A stretch of 64,000 nucleotides of DNA, taken from Hermatobates lingyangjiaoensis (lineage: Eukaryota > Arthropoda > Insecta > Hemiptera > Hermatobatidae). Below are positions 1 to 11,171 of the stretch, in pieces (position 1 is the stretch's first letter; each line of letters starts with the position of its first letter). The stretch spans positions 855,501-919,500 of the forward strand of contig JAPFBL010000070.1 of the NCBI GenBank assembly GCA_026182355.1, read 5' to 3'. The position numbers and the translations under genes are program-made. The notes under the pieces are model-generated. The model had not been told where the DNA came from. It ran no database searches and was given only the letters and a program-made list of their open reading frames with translations.

Positions 1-416
1 GTATTATTCATTGCTGCTTAAAGATTAATGAAATTTACCTTTCAGTTCAAATACCAAGTGACGATGACTTGACTCAGGCTTGAAAACCACTGGTGTTTCT
101 AAAATAAATGAAAATAATGCATATTTTTAAAATCTTCAGTTAACTTGAGGTAAACACGTTATGACTGGGCCCCCCAAACATGTGTATTTAACGTAGTATT
201 ATAATATTCTTGTTATTTTTCCTACAATAGGTATGAGACGTTGTCCTTTCTGTACTTATTTATAGTTAATTTTACTAATTGCGGCGTAAATGAATTAAGT
301 TCCATACATTACTTAGATTGCTTGTATTAAAACACTACAGATTCTTATTATGTTTAAAAACAGAATTTCATGTAATGTCATTAGTTGTGCAATCCGTAAT
401 TGTGTGGTATTTACTC
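1..416. other. AT-rich DNA, nothing recognised
   Basis: No coding motif, RNA gene or repeat arm was recognised. The block ends where the first inverted repeat begins. A phrase resembling its 361-378 segment recurs just beyond that repeat at about 1003-1019. Confidence 0.5.
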
Positions 417-479
417 ATTCTGAGGTAAAATGGATAAACCAACAAAAGTCTCCACACAAATGAAGTTTTATTCAACGCG

Positions 480-506
480 TTTCGAACACTTTGTGTTCAT
501 CATCAG
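480..506 (-). ncRNA. hammerhead-like motif
   Basis: Read on the minus strand, the segment is CTGATGA, then a hairpin (GAACAC, AAA, GTGTTC), then GAAA, followed by the palindrome ACGCGT. This is the order of the hammerhead ribozyme core reported in PLE terminal repeats, with a self-complementary stem III suited to dimers. One extra base separates CTGATGA from stem II, so cleavage activity is uncertain. Confidence 0.55.
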
Positions 507-919
507 GAAGACACTATAATACAAATTATATATAAATAGTTACAAAAATTAGAGTTAAATAATAAAATTCAAGAGAATTCAAGACATACCCAAGGATGTG
601 GTACTGATGGGTTGGTCCAGTGAAAACAACTAGTAGGAAACAGATCCGTTGCGAAAGAGTGGGGATAGGCATTTAGGAGATAAGGTGACAAAGGCTTCGG
701 GTATGCTTGAAAACCGTTAACTGAAATAGAGAAGGCCAGAACCACTAATTTAGAGGAAAGAAACTTTTTTTTAATTTATTTTTTAATTTATTCTTTGTGA
801 TTCTAGGAACAGCTTAAGAAATTTTGGACACCCTTAATTTTGAATTCTCTTAATTGAATTTTATTATTTCACTCTAATTTTTGTAACTAGTTAGATATAA
901 TTTGTATTATAGTGTCTTC

Positions 920-946
920 CTGATGATGAACACAAAGTGTTCGAAA
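920..946 (+). ncRNA. hammerhead-like motif
   Basis: This is the plus-strand twin of the motif in the left arm: CTGATGA, a six-base-pair hairpin with an AAA loop, then GAAA followed by CGCG. A short stem I (TTC before, GAA after) can form around a GTT cleavage triplet. The same single extra base after CTGATGA is present. Confidence 0.55.
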
Positions 947-1009
947 CGCGTTGAATAAAACTTCATTTGTGTGGAGACTTTTGTTGGTTTATCCATTTTA
1001 CCTCAGAAT

Positions 1010-3840
1010 TCATGTAATGTATTGTATTGTATCGTATTTCAAAAAGTATACGATATAAAAATGCATACATTGAAGAACTATATATGTATTACAAATAAAT
1101 AATACCTCATTATAAAATATACCTGATTTTTAATCGTGCATATAGTAATAATTTATAAGAATGGATTTTTCTGTGTTCTAAAAAATTTTTTTTTTCACTG
1201 AAAAGAGAAAAGTTTTCGTATTTATCCTGCGGGAATGTAGTTGTGTGATATTAAAATTGAGTTGAGTCTAGTGGTGTATTTAATTCAACATAAGTTAAAT
1301 AAATGATGAGACGAAATGACAGTGAAGGGGGTCGTTTGTGATGAATTGTTGCTGAGCTAAGCTGTTTAAAAGTCCTTGGAGTTAGGGTTGTTTTTGACAT
1401 TAGCGCTAGATAGACGAGTGACATGTACATATTTAAGCAAATTAATTTGCATGTTTAGAAGTGGTCGGTTTTAGTGAAACACTAATCATCATGTGATGGA
1501 CAGTCAAGCGATTACGACTTGTGATATATCATCAGCTTGATCCATTAGTGAGAGGATTTGTTTCAGTGGGGGGGAGGAAAACACTTAATTTAGTGCTCTC
1601 CTGTTTATGTGAGGACTGTATTAAGCCGAAAGCAATAATGACAGACTTACTAATGCTTGCCTCGTGTCACATTGACGATATCTCCTCTTCAGTTTTTGAA
1701 TCATTTAACTCTCACTTATTCAAATAGATAATACAATTTATGAAATTCAACTCTTTTTCTTTTGCAGCATTTTAAAAACATTCAAAGAGAATTATAATCA
1801 TTAATGTTCGCATCACATTTATTTTTTCTAATGATTGCTTGTAGTTTGTTTTTCCAAAGTCCACAGTTATAGACCTTTACTACTATTCTAGGATTAGCCT
1901 ATCATTATCTATCATGTCTATCATTCGACACCAATTCTAGTGCACCTCTCCAGATTTTTTTCCTATTAATAAAACAAATATTCATAAATAAAGCTTCAAT
2001 GTTTCAAAATATTCGTGATAAAAAACTAAAATCATCAAAGGTATTTCACTAAAATGATATCATTAAGTAAGAACAAAAACGTTGATTCAATTAAATTCTA
2101 TCTATTAGACAAAGTAAAGGAAATTTATGTTGAGAGATTAAATCGAAATTCATTTTTGCTTCTATGTAGTTTCACTTTAACAGAGAGTAATGATCACAAG
2201 ATATTTCGAAGAAGGTTGTTTGTATTTTGTATATAGGAAAATTAATTGAATGTGCTATGTCGACCTAAATACATCTACATTATTTATAGAAGATAAGAAA
2301 CTTCATATTCTTCTATAAAGACCTTAATAAAAGTTATCAAAAGAGCTTCTTTAAAATGATATGACTTAAATCAATGAGGTCATGTTTTTTTAATTTATTT
2401 CTTATATATAATGATAACAACAATTTCATATACAAATCACAATACAAGTTATTGTGATAACGAATGTATTCAGCATAATTAGAATACAAGAAAGAAGGAA
2501 TTACTTATTGATTATTCATAGTAACAAAACAATAATAAAAGCGATAATATCTTGTTTTTAATCATTTTAATAGAAATTTTAAACAAATAGAAAATTAATC
2601 AATGAATCAGGTTTAATTAATGGTTTTACACATATCTACAAGAACAAGTTACTTCGATAGGGGATATTAAAACACTTTTCACCCTATTTGTATGAACTAC
2701 CAGGATTCAGTTGTAACTATTTGTTAATTAAGTATAAAAATAATGTTAATTTAATGATAACTTTCCATGGTCATGTTTGTTCTTGTTTTTATTCAATGTT
2801 ATATAAAAATTGTATATTTCCAATTTGTACAAAACTGTAATTTGAGAAAGTAAAATACGAAAGGAAGTAAATTTTGGAAAATATAGTGGGATTAGTACAT
2901 GTTTATAATTTTTCATTCTTCAATCTATTTAAGTATCGCGAAATAATAACTAATTTCAGAACAATTAGATTTAGGTCATCAATACTAAAATTGGCCTTTG
3001 ATGAGTCAACTTTTTTTTTTGTCTATCATATTCATGATGCTTTCAAAACAATGTTGGTATATTCAAAGATTACTAATAGAATTTATGAAATAAAAATAAC
3101 TCTAAACATCTTTTTTAAAATAAAATATATTTATTTATATATATTTAAATAAAATAACTGATAAATAAATCATTGGAAGTTGCAAGAAATAGTAATAAAA
3201 ACTTCTTTTGAAGGATAAAATTGGATAGAAGAGTTTGCATTGGGATTGAATTTGGTTTAATTTTAATTTGGCTATGTCGTTTAATCAAAATTCTGGGCAC
3301 GATGCTGTCCTCCAGTGGAGGTAGGTCTTGTTTGATTTCCCCTAGGGTCTCCAAAACGACTTACCAGATAACTATGCATGAGGTTTTCTTTTTCTCTAGT
3401 GTCGCCCTTTTTAAACCGAAAATAAATGAAAACATTGCGGGTTTTAATGGTTGGGATGATTTTTTTTTATGTAAGTTTTTAAATGAATGAGAAAACTGAA
3501 TGTTTCTCGCTGTTCCATAAAAAAGAATATTTCTGTAAAGACGTCATTATATTTTTTCAAAGGCACTTAACATTCCCTTAATTTATTTTGCATAATGACG
3601 TCATTTAATTTCTTAATAGCATGTAATGCTCACTTATTATTTTAAATGTTTACATAATCTATTTTATATTTAAAAACAGCTATTCCGTATACAGGTAATT
3701 TTCTTAAATGAATGACTTTTTTAATAAATCCATAAATTTAATCTTTGTATTATAAAACAAAGAATTTCTTATCTAATGAATCTACACTGTCTGTACGCCA
3801 AACCCTACTTGTGCAGAAACCACCTAAGACTGCATGAACA
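1010..3840. other. AT-rich DNA, nothing recognised
   Basis: Several short open frames occur (for example 1521-1727, 2054-2236, 2874-3152, 3221-3490), but none shows a family motif, a compositional shift or splice context. I treat them as chance ORFs in AT-rich DNA. Confidence 0.5.
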
Positions 3841-3886
3841 CGCATCACATCTATGTTAAATATGTAGTAACTCGTCAACAATTAAT

Positions 3887-3907
3887 TTTCGGTTTAACCG
3901 TCATCAG
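3887..3907 (-). ncRNA. hammerhead-like motif, isolated
   Basis: The minus strand reads CTGATGA, a CGGTT/AACC hairpin with a very short loop, then GAAAA. It fits the PLE terminal-repeat signature, but no clear inverted partner is nearby. It is probably the relic end of a PLE repeat. Confidence 0.4.
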
Positions 3908-3988
3908 GAGAAAAGAGACACTTAACTGATGTCTCAATTAAATATATATAATTAAATATATTTAAATATTAATTAATTATATATATAC

Positions 3989-4397
3989 GAAACTAAAGTT
4001 TATCGGAACTCGGTCAGCTCTTCAGGTTCATATTAAACTCTCAATGCCAACGTTTCAGTTTTTATTTAAAACCTTCTTCATATCAATTTTGAAACAGAAA
4101 AACTAAATATTACATTACAACTTATTTTACAAAGTAAAATAGTCTATAAATGTCAACAACAACTGTCTAGTTTAAATGAACACGTGACACTTCACGTGAC
4201 ACGTGACACTTCACGTGACACGTGACATTTTTTTTGTAAAATAATTTGTAATGTACTCGTAATACTTAGTTTTCTGTTTCAAAATTTATACTTCTGCCCA
4301 ATGAAAAAGGTTTTAAATAAAAACCGAAACGTTGGCATTGAGAGTTTAATTTGAACCTGAAAAACTGACCGAACCCGATAAACTTTACTTTTGTTTC
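3989..4397. repeat. PLE pLTR pair, inverted (family B)
   Basis: Arms 3989-4149 and 4228-4397 are inverted copies. Each contains the signature AAGGTTTTAAATAAAAAC, then C/TGAAACGTTGGC, a hairpin followed by GAAACGTTGG. The upstream core reads like ATGAAGA or AATGAAAA rather than CTGATGA, so it is decayed. The same family recurs at 15205-15556 and 16310-16600. The loop holds a short tandem array of the CACGTGACACTT type. An AT tract borders the left side and (TA)n follows the right side. Confidence 0.65.
4181..4229 (+). repeat. short CACGTG tandem repeat
   Basis: About three overlapping copies of a unit close to CACGTGACACTT lie in the loop of the family B fold-back. Each unit contains the palindrome CACGTG. 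Confidence 0.6.
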
Positions 4398-4436
4398 TAT
4401 TCCACAGTTGATACTTTTATCAATATATATATATAT

Positions 4437-4540
4437 ATACGAGTATACTGAATAAGGACACCAAGCGCACTTGTGAAGCGGCGGTTAGAGAACAAGTGTC
4501 ACACTGTGCCGTTTCAAGAGAGGTAAGAAAAATAAACCAA
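4437..4540 (-). repeat. PLE pLTR fragment (family C)
   Basis: The sequence (ACACCAAGCGCACTTGTGAA, then GGCGGTTAGAGA) matches, on the minus strand, the longer copies at 15600-15770, 16140-16250, 20340-20480 and 37600-37720. In the longer copies this block lies next to a CTGATGA or CTGAAGA motif. Here only the outer part remains. Confidence 0.5.
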
Positions 4541-4817
4541 GAAACTGAAGAATGACGAATAAAATATTTAATATGGGACTGTGAAAATAAATAAGGGAAT
4601 GAGGAACAATAAATATTACAAAATATATAAATAAATTATATGTAGAAATTAATAAAAAACATAAATAGTATAAATAATAAAATAAAAGAGTAAGTTAAAA
4701 ATGCTTTTAAAAGAGCCGGAACAATAAAAAAAATAAAAAATAAAATTTGATAAATAAAATAACAAATAATAATAACAAATAACTATGAAATAGAATTTAG
4801 AAAGGAATATAAAAATG

Positions 4818-4930
4818 TTTAAAAGAAGGTCTGCTCTCAAAGTATACCAATATTTTTTATATTATATATATATTTATTATAATACAAAAAAAATTGGTAT
4901 ACTTTGAGAACAGACCTTCTTTTAAACATA
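4818..4930. repeat. fold-back of a PLE N-terminal coding end
   Basis: Arms 4818-4855 and 4884-4930 are inverted copies separated by an AT tract. Both arms read outward-in as the protein motif CLKEGLLSKYTN followed by the AT tract. The motif recurs at several places in the window, always against TA-rich DNA. I infer two PLE ends meeting tail to tail in a (TA)n site. Confidence 0.6.
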
Positions 4931-5128
4931 TATCATTAAATAACTTGCCAAATTTAAGTCTAGTATGTTTCTTATATACCTTCCCGAGTTTTCTTATATT
5001 ATTCTTCCATCTTTCCAGTATCGTATTTATATTATTTTAATTTATATGGTACTGGAAAGATGGAGGAATAAAATAAGAAAACTCGAGAAGGTATGTAAGA
5101 AACATACTAGACTTAAAGTTGGCAAGTT
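4884..5128 (-). pseudogene. PLE ORF N-terminal remnant
   Basis: On the minus strand the inner arm translates in segments as RKLGKVYKKHTRLKFGKLFN followed by DICLKEGLFSKYTN, reading into the AT tract near 4884. It matches the N-terminal region seen at 18850-18960 and in the 48-50 kb cassette. A second inverted pair (about 4942-5028 and 5046-5128) duplicates the KLGKVYKKH stretch, so the remnant is itself folded back. No reverse transcriptase follows. The role of this N-terminal region in PLE proteins is not established. Confidence 0.55.
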
Positions 5129-6289
5129 ATTTATTATAAAAAATATATACAATTTTTTTAACCCTTTTAAAACAACTTCATCTCTCTAAGTTAAGCTCTG
5201 TGTATAACACGCGTTCAGATATGCGCCTCCTTGGAAGCTCGTATAGTGACATTTTTACTTTCAGGAGGAACTTGTCGTAATATCTGTAACCTATAGCAAT
5301 TGCTAAAGGAAAGAGCTATTGACTTGAAGGAGACGCTAGGATATTCAAATACCTTGCTATTATAAGAAGAGCAATGATTGATGGTACTGCCTTTGAGATT
5401 ATGCAGCATGCTACACAAATTATTATTGAAACATGGATAAAGGTTTGGATATAAATCCTGCAAAAGAGTCCTATAACTCTCAAGGATAAATAATGTAAGC
5501 ATCTTAATGGTTGTCGTTAAAAATATTCAGTTAAGTATATCAAACATATGCCTTGAGGCCTCGTTAGATGAAAACGAAACTATCTTAACACCAAAGTTTT
5601 GCACTGGCTCTACAAAATGTTAGCAGCGCTAATTATTTCATTCCACTAATAATAGCACATAGCCAATGCATAGATGCATTGGCTATGTGCTTTTATTAGT
5701 TGAATGAAAACGTACCTAAAGTAGCCTTTGATTTATTGATTTGAAATCAATAAATCCTTTTGAATTGAACTCCTCCCTGTCTGAAAAAATCTTGACCTTT
5801 TCGTTATACCTGTTTTCTCTCTTACAAAGAGCTATCTGTTTAAACCTTTATAAGGCTGTATAATTAAGAAATATCTTGCTGAAAGGTTCCTGTAATCCTC
5901 CAAACAAGTCCCACCCCTACCAACACTCCATCACACCCTCAGTCCTTCCCAGGCCCTGCTGTCGTAACCACCCTCGAAAGTGCAGGTAATTAAAAAATCT
6001 CTCTTACTTATTAATTGGTTCATGTCACTCTTTTTCATTAAGTCACATTTCATATTATGTTTCCTTGTAGAAAACTTCAATAGTACTATTCATCATTCAA
6101 TTAATTATATTCAGTTTTTTAAGTAATTAATTTTTAAGTTATTAAACCTAATAGATATGTATGTTTTTTAAATATAATACCTGAAGGAGAACACTAATTG
6201 TTTAAAAACGCGTTATTAGTTTTAACATAAAACTCCTTTGTGTGGGACGTATTTTTTTCAAATTCCCCATCATGAGTATATCTTATATA

Positions 6290-6326
<37 letters not shown>
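5129..6326. other. mostly unassigned AT-rich DNA
   Basis: An open frame on the minus strand at 5215-5502 (95 codons) shows no motif I recognise. The block also contains a 66-bp palindrome at 5638-5703 and a (TA)n tract at about 6280-6325. Confidence 0.45.
5638..5703. repeat. near-perfect palindrome
   Basis: The arms on either side of about 5665 are reverse complements over some 30 bases, with the inner word GCACATAGCCAATGCAT. A very short loop separates them. It could be a miniature fold-back element or a hairpin left by a repair event. No hammerhead signature is visible. Confidence 0.6.
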
Positions 6327-6329
<3 letters not shown>

Positions 6330-6690
6330 ATTTCACATAAACACGTGAAATAACAATCAATGATCAAACCACAATAACAAATGGGAAAACAAGACTAAGA
6401 TCTTTCAACCGTATCAAGCGGTCTTCGTCAGAGTCAAAAACCCAACTGCTACAGTTTTCCCATTTCTTATTATGGTTTGATCATTGATTATATATACATA
6501 TATATATAAGAAAATGGGAAAACAAGACTAAGATCTTTCAACCGTAACAAGCGGTCTTCGTCAAAGTCAAAAACCCAACTGACAACCCAGTTGAAAGCTT
6601 GTTACGGTTGAAAGATCTTAGTCTTGTTTTCCCATTTTCTTATTGTGGTTTGATCATTGATTGTTATTTCACGTGAAATCTTTTTATATA
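6327..6690. repeat. PLE pLTR fold-backs (family D), two nested copies
   Basis: Two consecutive inverted modules (about 6327-6485 and 6508-6690) share the words GTTTGATCATTGATTGTT, CCCATTTTCTTATTG and AAGATCTTTCAACCGTAACA. The motif CTGACGA, hairpin (GACCG/CGGTT), GAAAGATC appears on the minus strand at 6403-6431, and a decayed form (TTGACGA) at 6536-6563. Further copies lie at 42951-43125, 47721-47950, 57855-57945 and, more decayed, 32820-33030. (TA)n DNA borders the modules. Confidence 0.65.
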
Positions 6691-6696
6691 TTATAT

Positions 6697-6918
6697 ATAT
6701 TTATAAATTTTTGTTGCAGTCCTTCCTGTATACATACATTGTTAAAAATTAGACCATATTTAGCTGAAACTTACTATTTCATAAGCTTCTCGAGTTTCCG
6801 GAATATCGATCTTGTTACTGTATCCACAGAATATAGTAAGTTACCAATCTATTATTTGGAAACTCGCGGAAACTTATGAAAAAGCAAGTTTCAGCTAAAT
6901 ATGGTCTAATTTTTAAGA
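6697..6918. pseudogene. inverted pair of PLE N-terminal coding remnants
   Basis: Arms 6740-6800 and 6857-6918 are inverted copies. The minus strand reads RSIFRKLEKLMK, two stops, VSAKYGLIFNNVCIQEGLQQ and then KFINIYNI into a (TA)n tract. The plus strand of the right arm reads RKLMKKQVSAKYGLIFKNV. This is a diverged version of the FNxxC-L/I-xEGLL motif. Both copies are non-functional. I infer another pair of PLE ends joined head to head. Confidence 0.55.
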
Positions 6919-7182
6919 ATGTATATGTATATGATAATGGCTTTACACATTAAATTCACTATAATAACAACTTTTCTAAGCTAAAACAATCTAAATATGT
7001 ATTTTATTTTTAAAATCATTACAGTTAATAGTTAAGAATTAGTAATCAATAGGACAAGCATATATATTTTGTGCTTTATATATTAGTATTTGTATAATAA
7101 CTAACATTATATATTAGTATTTAAATTCGAATTAATTACCATGTTATTGAAAATTTTTAGTTTTGATAAAAATAAAATGAAC
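6919..7182. other. AT-rich DNA, nothing recognised
   Basis: No motif or repeat was recognised between the PLE remnant and the small insertion that follows. Confidence 0.5.
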
Positions 7183-7333
7183 ACATACCATTAATTCACA
7201 CAAAGGGTTCTTGATTTGGCTCACATACATACAACTCCTGATTGGTCATATGTGTATGACCAAAATCCTCAAGAACCCCTTGTGTGAATTTGTAATATCA
7301 GTGGTCGAGAAGCTATATCAACATACCATTAAT
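7183..7333. mobile_element. small fold-back insertion with 13-bp target duplication
   Basis: The exact 13-base direct repeat ACATACCATTAAT occurs at 7183-7195 and 7321-7333. The 125 bases between them start with an inverted repeat (AATTCACACAAAGGGTTCTT against AAGAACCCCTTGTGTGAATT) and end with a single-copy tail of about 30 bases. A target duplication of this length suggests target-primed reverse transcription, not cut-and-paste. The hairpin core contains CTGAT, GGTCAT, ATGACC and AAAA, which could be a decayed hammerhead. Confidence 0.6.
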
Positions 7334-8102
7334 GTTTTCTGTAAATATATAGATTGAAATTGTCTATTAAAAAATATATTAGTTATATTTATTTTATGAG
7401 TAAGCTTTTAATGAATTAGTATTTATGTAATGTTATATCTTTCTGAAGTAAAATATTTGATCTTGTTTAAACCATTATACATGTTATAACTTTCAAAAAT
7501 ATATTAGACGTAAAATTATTTAGATGTAATTAATAATTACTAATGAAATAATTAAAATTATTTAGACGTAATTGTTTTGACGAAAATCATTAAAGGAGGT
7601 AATGTTATTTGTAAAAGTGCGAATTGGATTATTCGAACGAGACATGTATTTTGTAAACTTTTATATATCGCAGTTGAACTCTGTCAATATAGGTTAAGGG
7701 AGGTCCAAGTTGAATGTAATCGGATTAAAGAAGTAATACAGAGAGAAGTGCTGATGATAGACAGAATGAAAGTGGGAAAGCAGGAAAATCAAATACAATA
7801 ATGAAAATCCGCACAGAACGGGGTGTGGCCGCTAGGGGTTAATAGAAATACTGTTTGAAGCCTGGGAGTGCAACACGTGCACCGCCCTCCTATCTAACCT
7901 CCCTGGCCGCACATATATTGAAACAGTGCCAGGAGTATTAACAGAGTTATATACTCACGTCTTTATATATTCTCACTCATATCCAAAGTGCAGGTTTTTT
8001 TTTTATCCAAAGTGTAAATTTTGGGAGGAGGGGGTACTGCACTGTTTGTTTGTATTACAGAAAAAGTTTGAAATCCAGCATTCTATAGAATGTCTAGACA
8101 TT
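7334..8102. other. AT-rich DNA with one unassigned ORF
   Basis: The 74-codon plus-strand frame at 7577-7801 has no recognisable motif. A locally GC-richer patch at 7800-7915 contains no tRNA or promoter signal that I can support. Confidence 0.4.
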
Positions 8103-8380
8103 GCCGGATTTTAGAAAAATCTATGAAAACCTGATTTCATTAAAAATAAAACAAAGGTTATGTTTCCAATCTAAGTAACTCTGGTTCCGAAGACAACATG
8201 AAACCATCTTATAACAAGCAGATTGTTTTAGTTGATTAAAAGATGTCTCAGCAGGCAGGTTCCTCGTTCTCAATAACAATGTCTGTCTTTCTGGAATTTT
8301 TGACGCCATCTGTCATATATAACCGTTGCATTAATTAAAATTTATTCTTTATCGAGTGGTTTTTGGAGGCTAATAAGTCT
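8103..8380. repeat. dispersed 275-bp repeat, copy 1
   Basis: This copy is about 90 percent similar by eye to 10625-10896, in the same orientation. Both copies keep an open minus-strand frame of 62-65 codons containing PERQTLLLRTRNLPAETSFN. The shared open frame could be coding or coincidental. Which element family it belongs to is unknown. Confidence 0.6.
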
Positions 8381-8408
8381 AAAACTAAGCAGCAATTTAT
8401 GAAACAAG

Positions 8409-8588
8409 ATGCGAGGAGATTTGCGCAGTATATGGGCAGCTGTAATGAGTGTGCCAGAGGATGGTTTCTATGGATTTGGAACTTCTGAAAGAATTTTAAA
8501 ACAAGGGTATCCGAGATCGCGATTCACTTCATCCCTTAAGAAGTTGCTTAGAATTGAAGATACTCCTGATTACGAAATTTCTCTCTGA
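8409..8588 (+). CDS. short HTH-like ORF, possible transposase remnant
   Basis: A 59-codon frame starts MRGDLRSIWAAVMSVPEDGF and continues YGFGTSERILKQGYPRSRF. It faintly resembles the pipsqueak/CENP-B type helix-turn-helix of pogo/Tigger transposases (acidic start, AAV, small loop, then Y-x-P-R-S-x-F). It lies directly after copy 1 of the dispersed repeat and ends at a stop well short of a catalytic domain. The assignment is tentative; it may be an unrelated frame. Confidence 0.3.
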   Translation: MRGDLRSIWAAVMSVPEDGFYGFGTSERILKQGYPRSRFTSSLKKLLRIEDTPDYEISL

Positions 8589-8639
8589 TCAGTTGCAAAT
8601 GCTCAGTTTAAGAGCAGAGGGGCAAAGATTCCTCAAATG

Positions 8640-10300
8640 AATGTGTAAAACAAAGTGCCAATATATGAAAACTTTGCTGATTTATATACTTAATGTTAAT
8701 TCAAAATGTTCATTTCAAACGGGCCTGTTGGCAACCAATAGGTCACTTCCTATTTTTTTTGTGAATTTTACCCTTCCCTCCAATAAGAACCCAGGCTAGG
8801 AATTATGTTGTATAACTTTCATTTTCTAACCATTAGGCTAAAATTCTTTTATCAATCACTCTATAATTTAATGTCACGATAACACTTTCGGTATTTTGAA
8901 TATATACCAATAGGACATAACTTCTCGGAAGTTTTTCCATAACTTTGTGTATAATATAAGTTATCATTCTATAGAATTCTCTAGAGTCATAGAGTGCCAA
9001 ACCCTAGCTTCCTAACCAAATCCTCCTCCATTTCCGCAATGTATTCCCCTACCCCTCTTTTTCAGGGTTTACATACTTTTACGACTTTACCCAGAATCAT
9101 TTAAAGAATGAACTCTTTATTACAATTAATTAATTATCTGTGAAATTATAAAATGAAGTAATTCAACCAAAAATAATTTTTTTAATTTATAATTAAAAAC
9201 CTATAATAGCTTTCCTCACTTTTTATACTTACTGTTCATTTTACTGCTTACATTTCACCCTTTGGAAACCCAAAACTCACCCCCTAGGGGTGAATTTCAC
9301 CCCTCCTTCCCATTGAGAACCCCTGGCCTAGGGAAAGTATGTAATACTTCTCATATTTCAAAACTTGCCTAAAAATATCCAGTGTTCTATACAACACCTA
9401 AGCATTTCACAGAATGTCTCGGTGATTCCTACTTTGCCGGTAACATTTATAAGATATATCCAATTGGAAATAACTTTCGGTAGTTCCATAAGTGTTCGTT
9501 ATTCAGCATAAAGGGGTACCAGTACTGAGTGAATAACTGGTACTGAGTACCAATAGCGTAACAAGGATTCTCGTTTAACTTATTCTTACCCACTTGTTAG
9601 AGGTTACAGTGATTAGCTTACGACCTACCCAGACAACTTGAAAGAAGATGAACCTCCTTCTCACGCTTACCAATTAGATGTTCTATCTGTGATAAGTGGA
9701 AGGCCGCTCAACAAAAAAAAAAAAAAAAATGCCAAAAACAACAATAGAAAAAGTTATAAAGATTCTAAATTTTGAAATTTAAAGGAAACCACTGATAGAA
9801 GAATCTATAAATTTGCTATTCGCCCTCTTCAACCAAAAATGTCAGCCTTTTGTTATATGATAGATTAACTAATAACAATACCTATTAATGAAACTAATTT
9901 TTTACAAAGAAAGCAATAGCAATTAACGAAGAATATAGTTCAACCTCTATAAATAAAATGCAAAAAATAGAATAAAAAAATGAATAATAATAATAAATAC
10001 ATATTTATAAGATACGTATGAGAAGTTTTGCTAAATGATTAAACCAATACGATATAAAGCTAGGTTCAAAACTAACAATGTAATAAAGCAAATAATAGGT
10101 AGGACAATGGGTTATGAAACTGATAAATATTCATAGCCCAATATTCTTCTGTATAATTGAACTTAATCAGATCATTGAATCTCTGAATTTAAAATCTACT
10201 TCTAGTAATAAATGGCATTAGTAATGAATAATAATCAAAGCTGAACATTTGTACTTAGGATACTACAGAAAGAAGACTGGTATTACATTGGGTGTCCTAA
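8640..10300. other. AT-rich DNA with two hAT-like ends
   Basis: Two segments end alike: about 8757-8800 (ACCCTTCCCTCCAATAAGAA, then CCCAGGCTAGG) and about 9283-9330 (CCCATTGAGAACCCC, then TGGCCTAGGG). Read in reverse they resemble hAT terminal repeats of the CAGGGGTTCTCAA type. Matching left ends were not found. The rest of the block is featureless, apart from a poly-A run near 9715. Confidence 0.35.
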
Positions 10301-10307
10301 ATTTTCC

Positions 10308-10506
10308 CTAACTCGAGTGTATTTTTAGTAGGGATGTTCAACGAGTACTTGCCATCGTATAGGTTTAAAGTTCTCTCCGAGAGACGACGTGCTAAGACTT
10401 GTTTACCACCCACGTGAATAAATCGAGGGCTAGAGTGTGTATTGACCCCTGTACCTGCCAGTTCAGAGGTAACTACTTTGCCACTGAGTTAACCTAGCTC
10501 CCTCAC
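10308..10506 (-). mobile_element. tRNA-derived SINE, truncated
   Basis: On the minus strand the copy starts with an A-box region (GGTTAACTCAGTGG), then CCTCTGAACTGGCAGGT and a B-box-like GGGGTCAATACAC. The family's conserved body follows (GATTTATTCACGTGGG, CTCGGAGAGAACTTTAAACC, AAGTACTCGTTGAACATCC). It ends in the CTCGAGTTAGGGAAAATTTAGG segment and lacks either long 3' tail. Confidence 0.75.
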
Positions 10507-10624
10507 TATACCATAACTTGTATACCGCTCTAGTTTCCTGCAGTGTGGATACTAGTAAAGGTGTGTTATAGGAGCCCCATTAGTCAGCTTATTCCTATCG
10601 AGACTATAAACCTATTAATTTTTT

Positions 10625-10896
10625 GCCAGATTTTAGAAAAATCTATGAAACATGATTTCATTAAAAATAAAACAAAGGTTATGTTTCAAATCTAAGTAAC
10701 TCTGGTTCCGAAGACAACATGAAGCCATCTTATAACAAGCAGATTTTTCTAGATGATTAAAAGATGTCTCAGCAGGCAGGTTCCTTGTTCTTAATAACAA
10801 TGTCTGTCTTTCTGGAGTTTTTAACGCCATCTGTCATATACATCTGTTACATAAATTAAAATTTCATTCTTGGAGTTTTTGGAGGCTAATAAGTCT
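10625..10896. repeat. dispersed 275-bp repeat, copy 2
   Basis: This is the second copy of the repeat at 8103-8380, in the same orientation. It keeps the minus-strand open frame (starting MALKTPERQTLLLRTRNLPA). The sequences downstream of the two copies differ, so this is a dispersed repeat and not one large duplication. Confidence 0.6.
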
Positions 10897-11171
10897 CTGT
10901 GGATTTAGCTTCTTCGTAGGAATTAATAACAGACCGTCCCTGACTGGACAAATTCATAAAGGGTGTTTCTCAGAGTAGTAGCCTTGGAGCACCGTGTACA
11001 CCTCTTATACTTATGATATTTCTAAACCATCTCCTAAAATTATGACCAATTTATTCAATCACGTGGAGATGTTCACCGCGACGGCTACGAGAAAAATTTT
11101 CAAAATTTTTTGAAAGGGTAACTTAACAATCAACCTCCAGTCATCATTGACCTGGTTATCCCCAAACTTTG

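Larger units (their letters stand above)
417..1009. repeat. PLE pLTR pair, inverted (family A)
   Basis: Two arms of roughly 160-170 bp (417-575 and 840-1009) are near-perfect reverse complements around a loop of about 260 bp. Each arm carries one hammerhead-like core, at 480-506 on the minus strand and 920-946 on the plus strand. Inverted terminal repeats of this kind are typical of 5'-truncated Penelope-like retroelements. The loop holds no recognisable coding sequence, so this is either a terminal-repeat-only copy or a small non-autonomous element. The PLE assignment is inferred from the ribozyme-like motif and from comparison with the other cassettes here. Confidence 0.65.

Noticed and set aside
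361..1019. CAGAATTTCATGTAATG-like repeat as a target duplication of the first fold-back
   Set aside because: The left copy lies about 40 bases away from the arm and the match is imperfect, so it does not bound the element.
3221..3490. 89-codon plus-strand ORF as a host gene
   Set aside because: No family motif, splice context or homologous copy; open frames of this length are expected by chance here.
6280..6325. Replication origin or centromere-like AT tract
   Set aside because: Simple (TA)n tracts are scattered throughout and no further evidence distinguishes this one.
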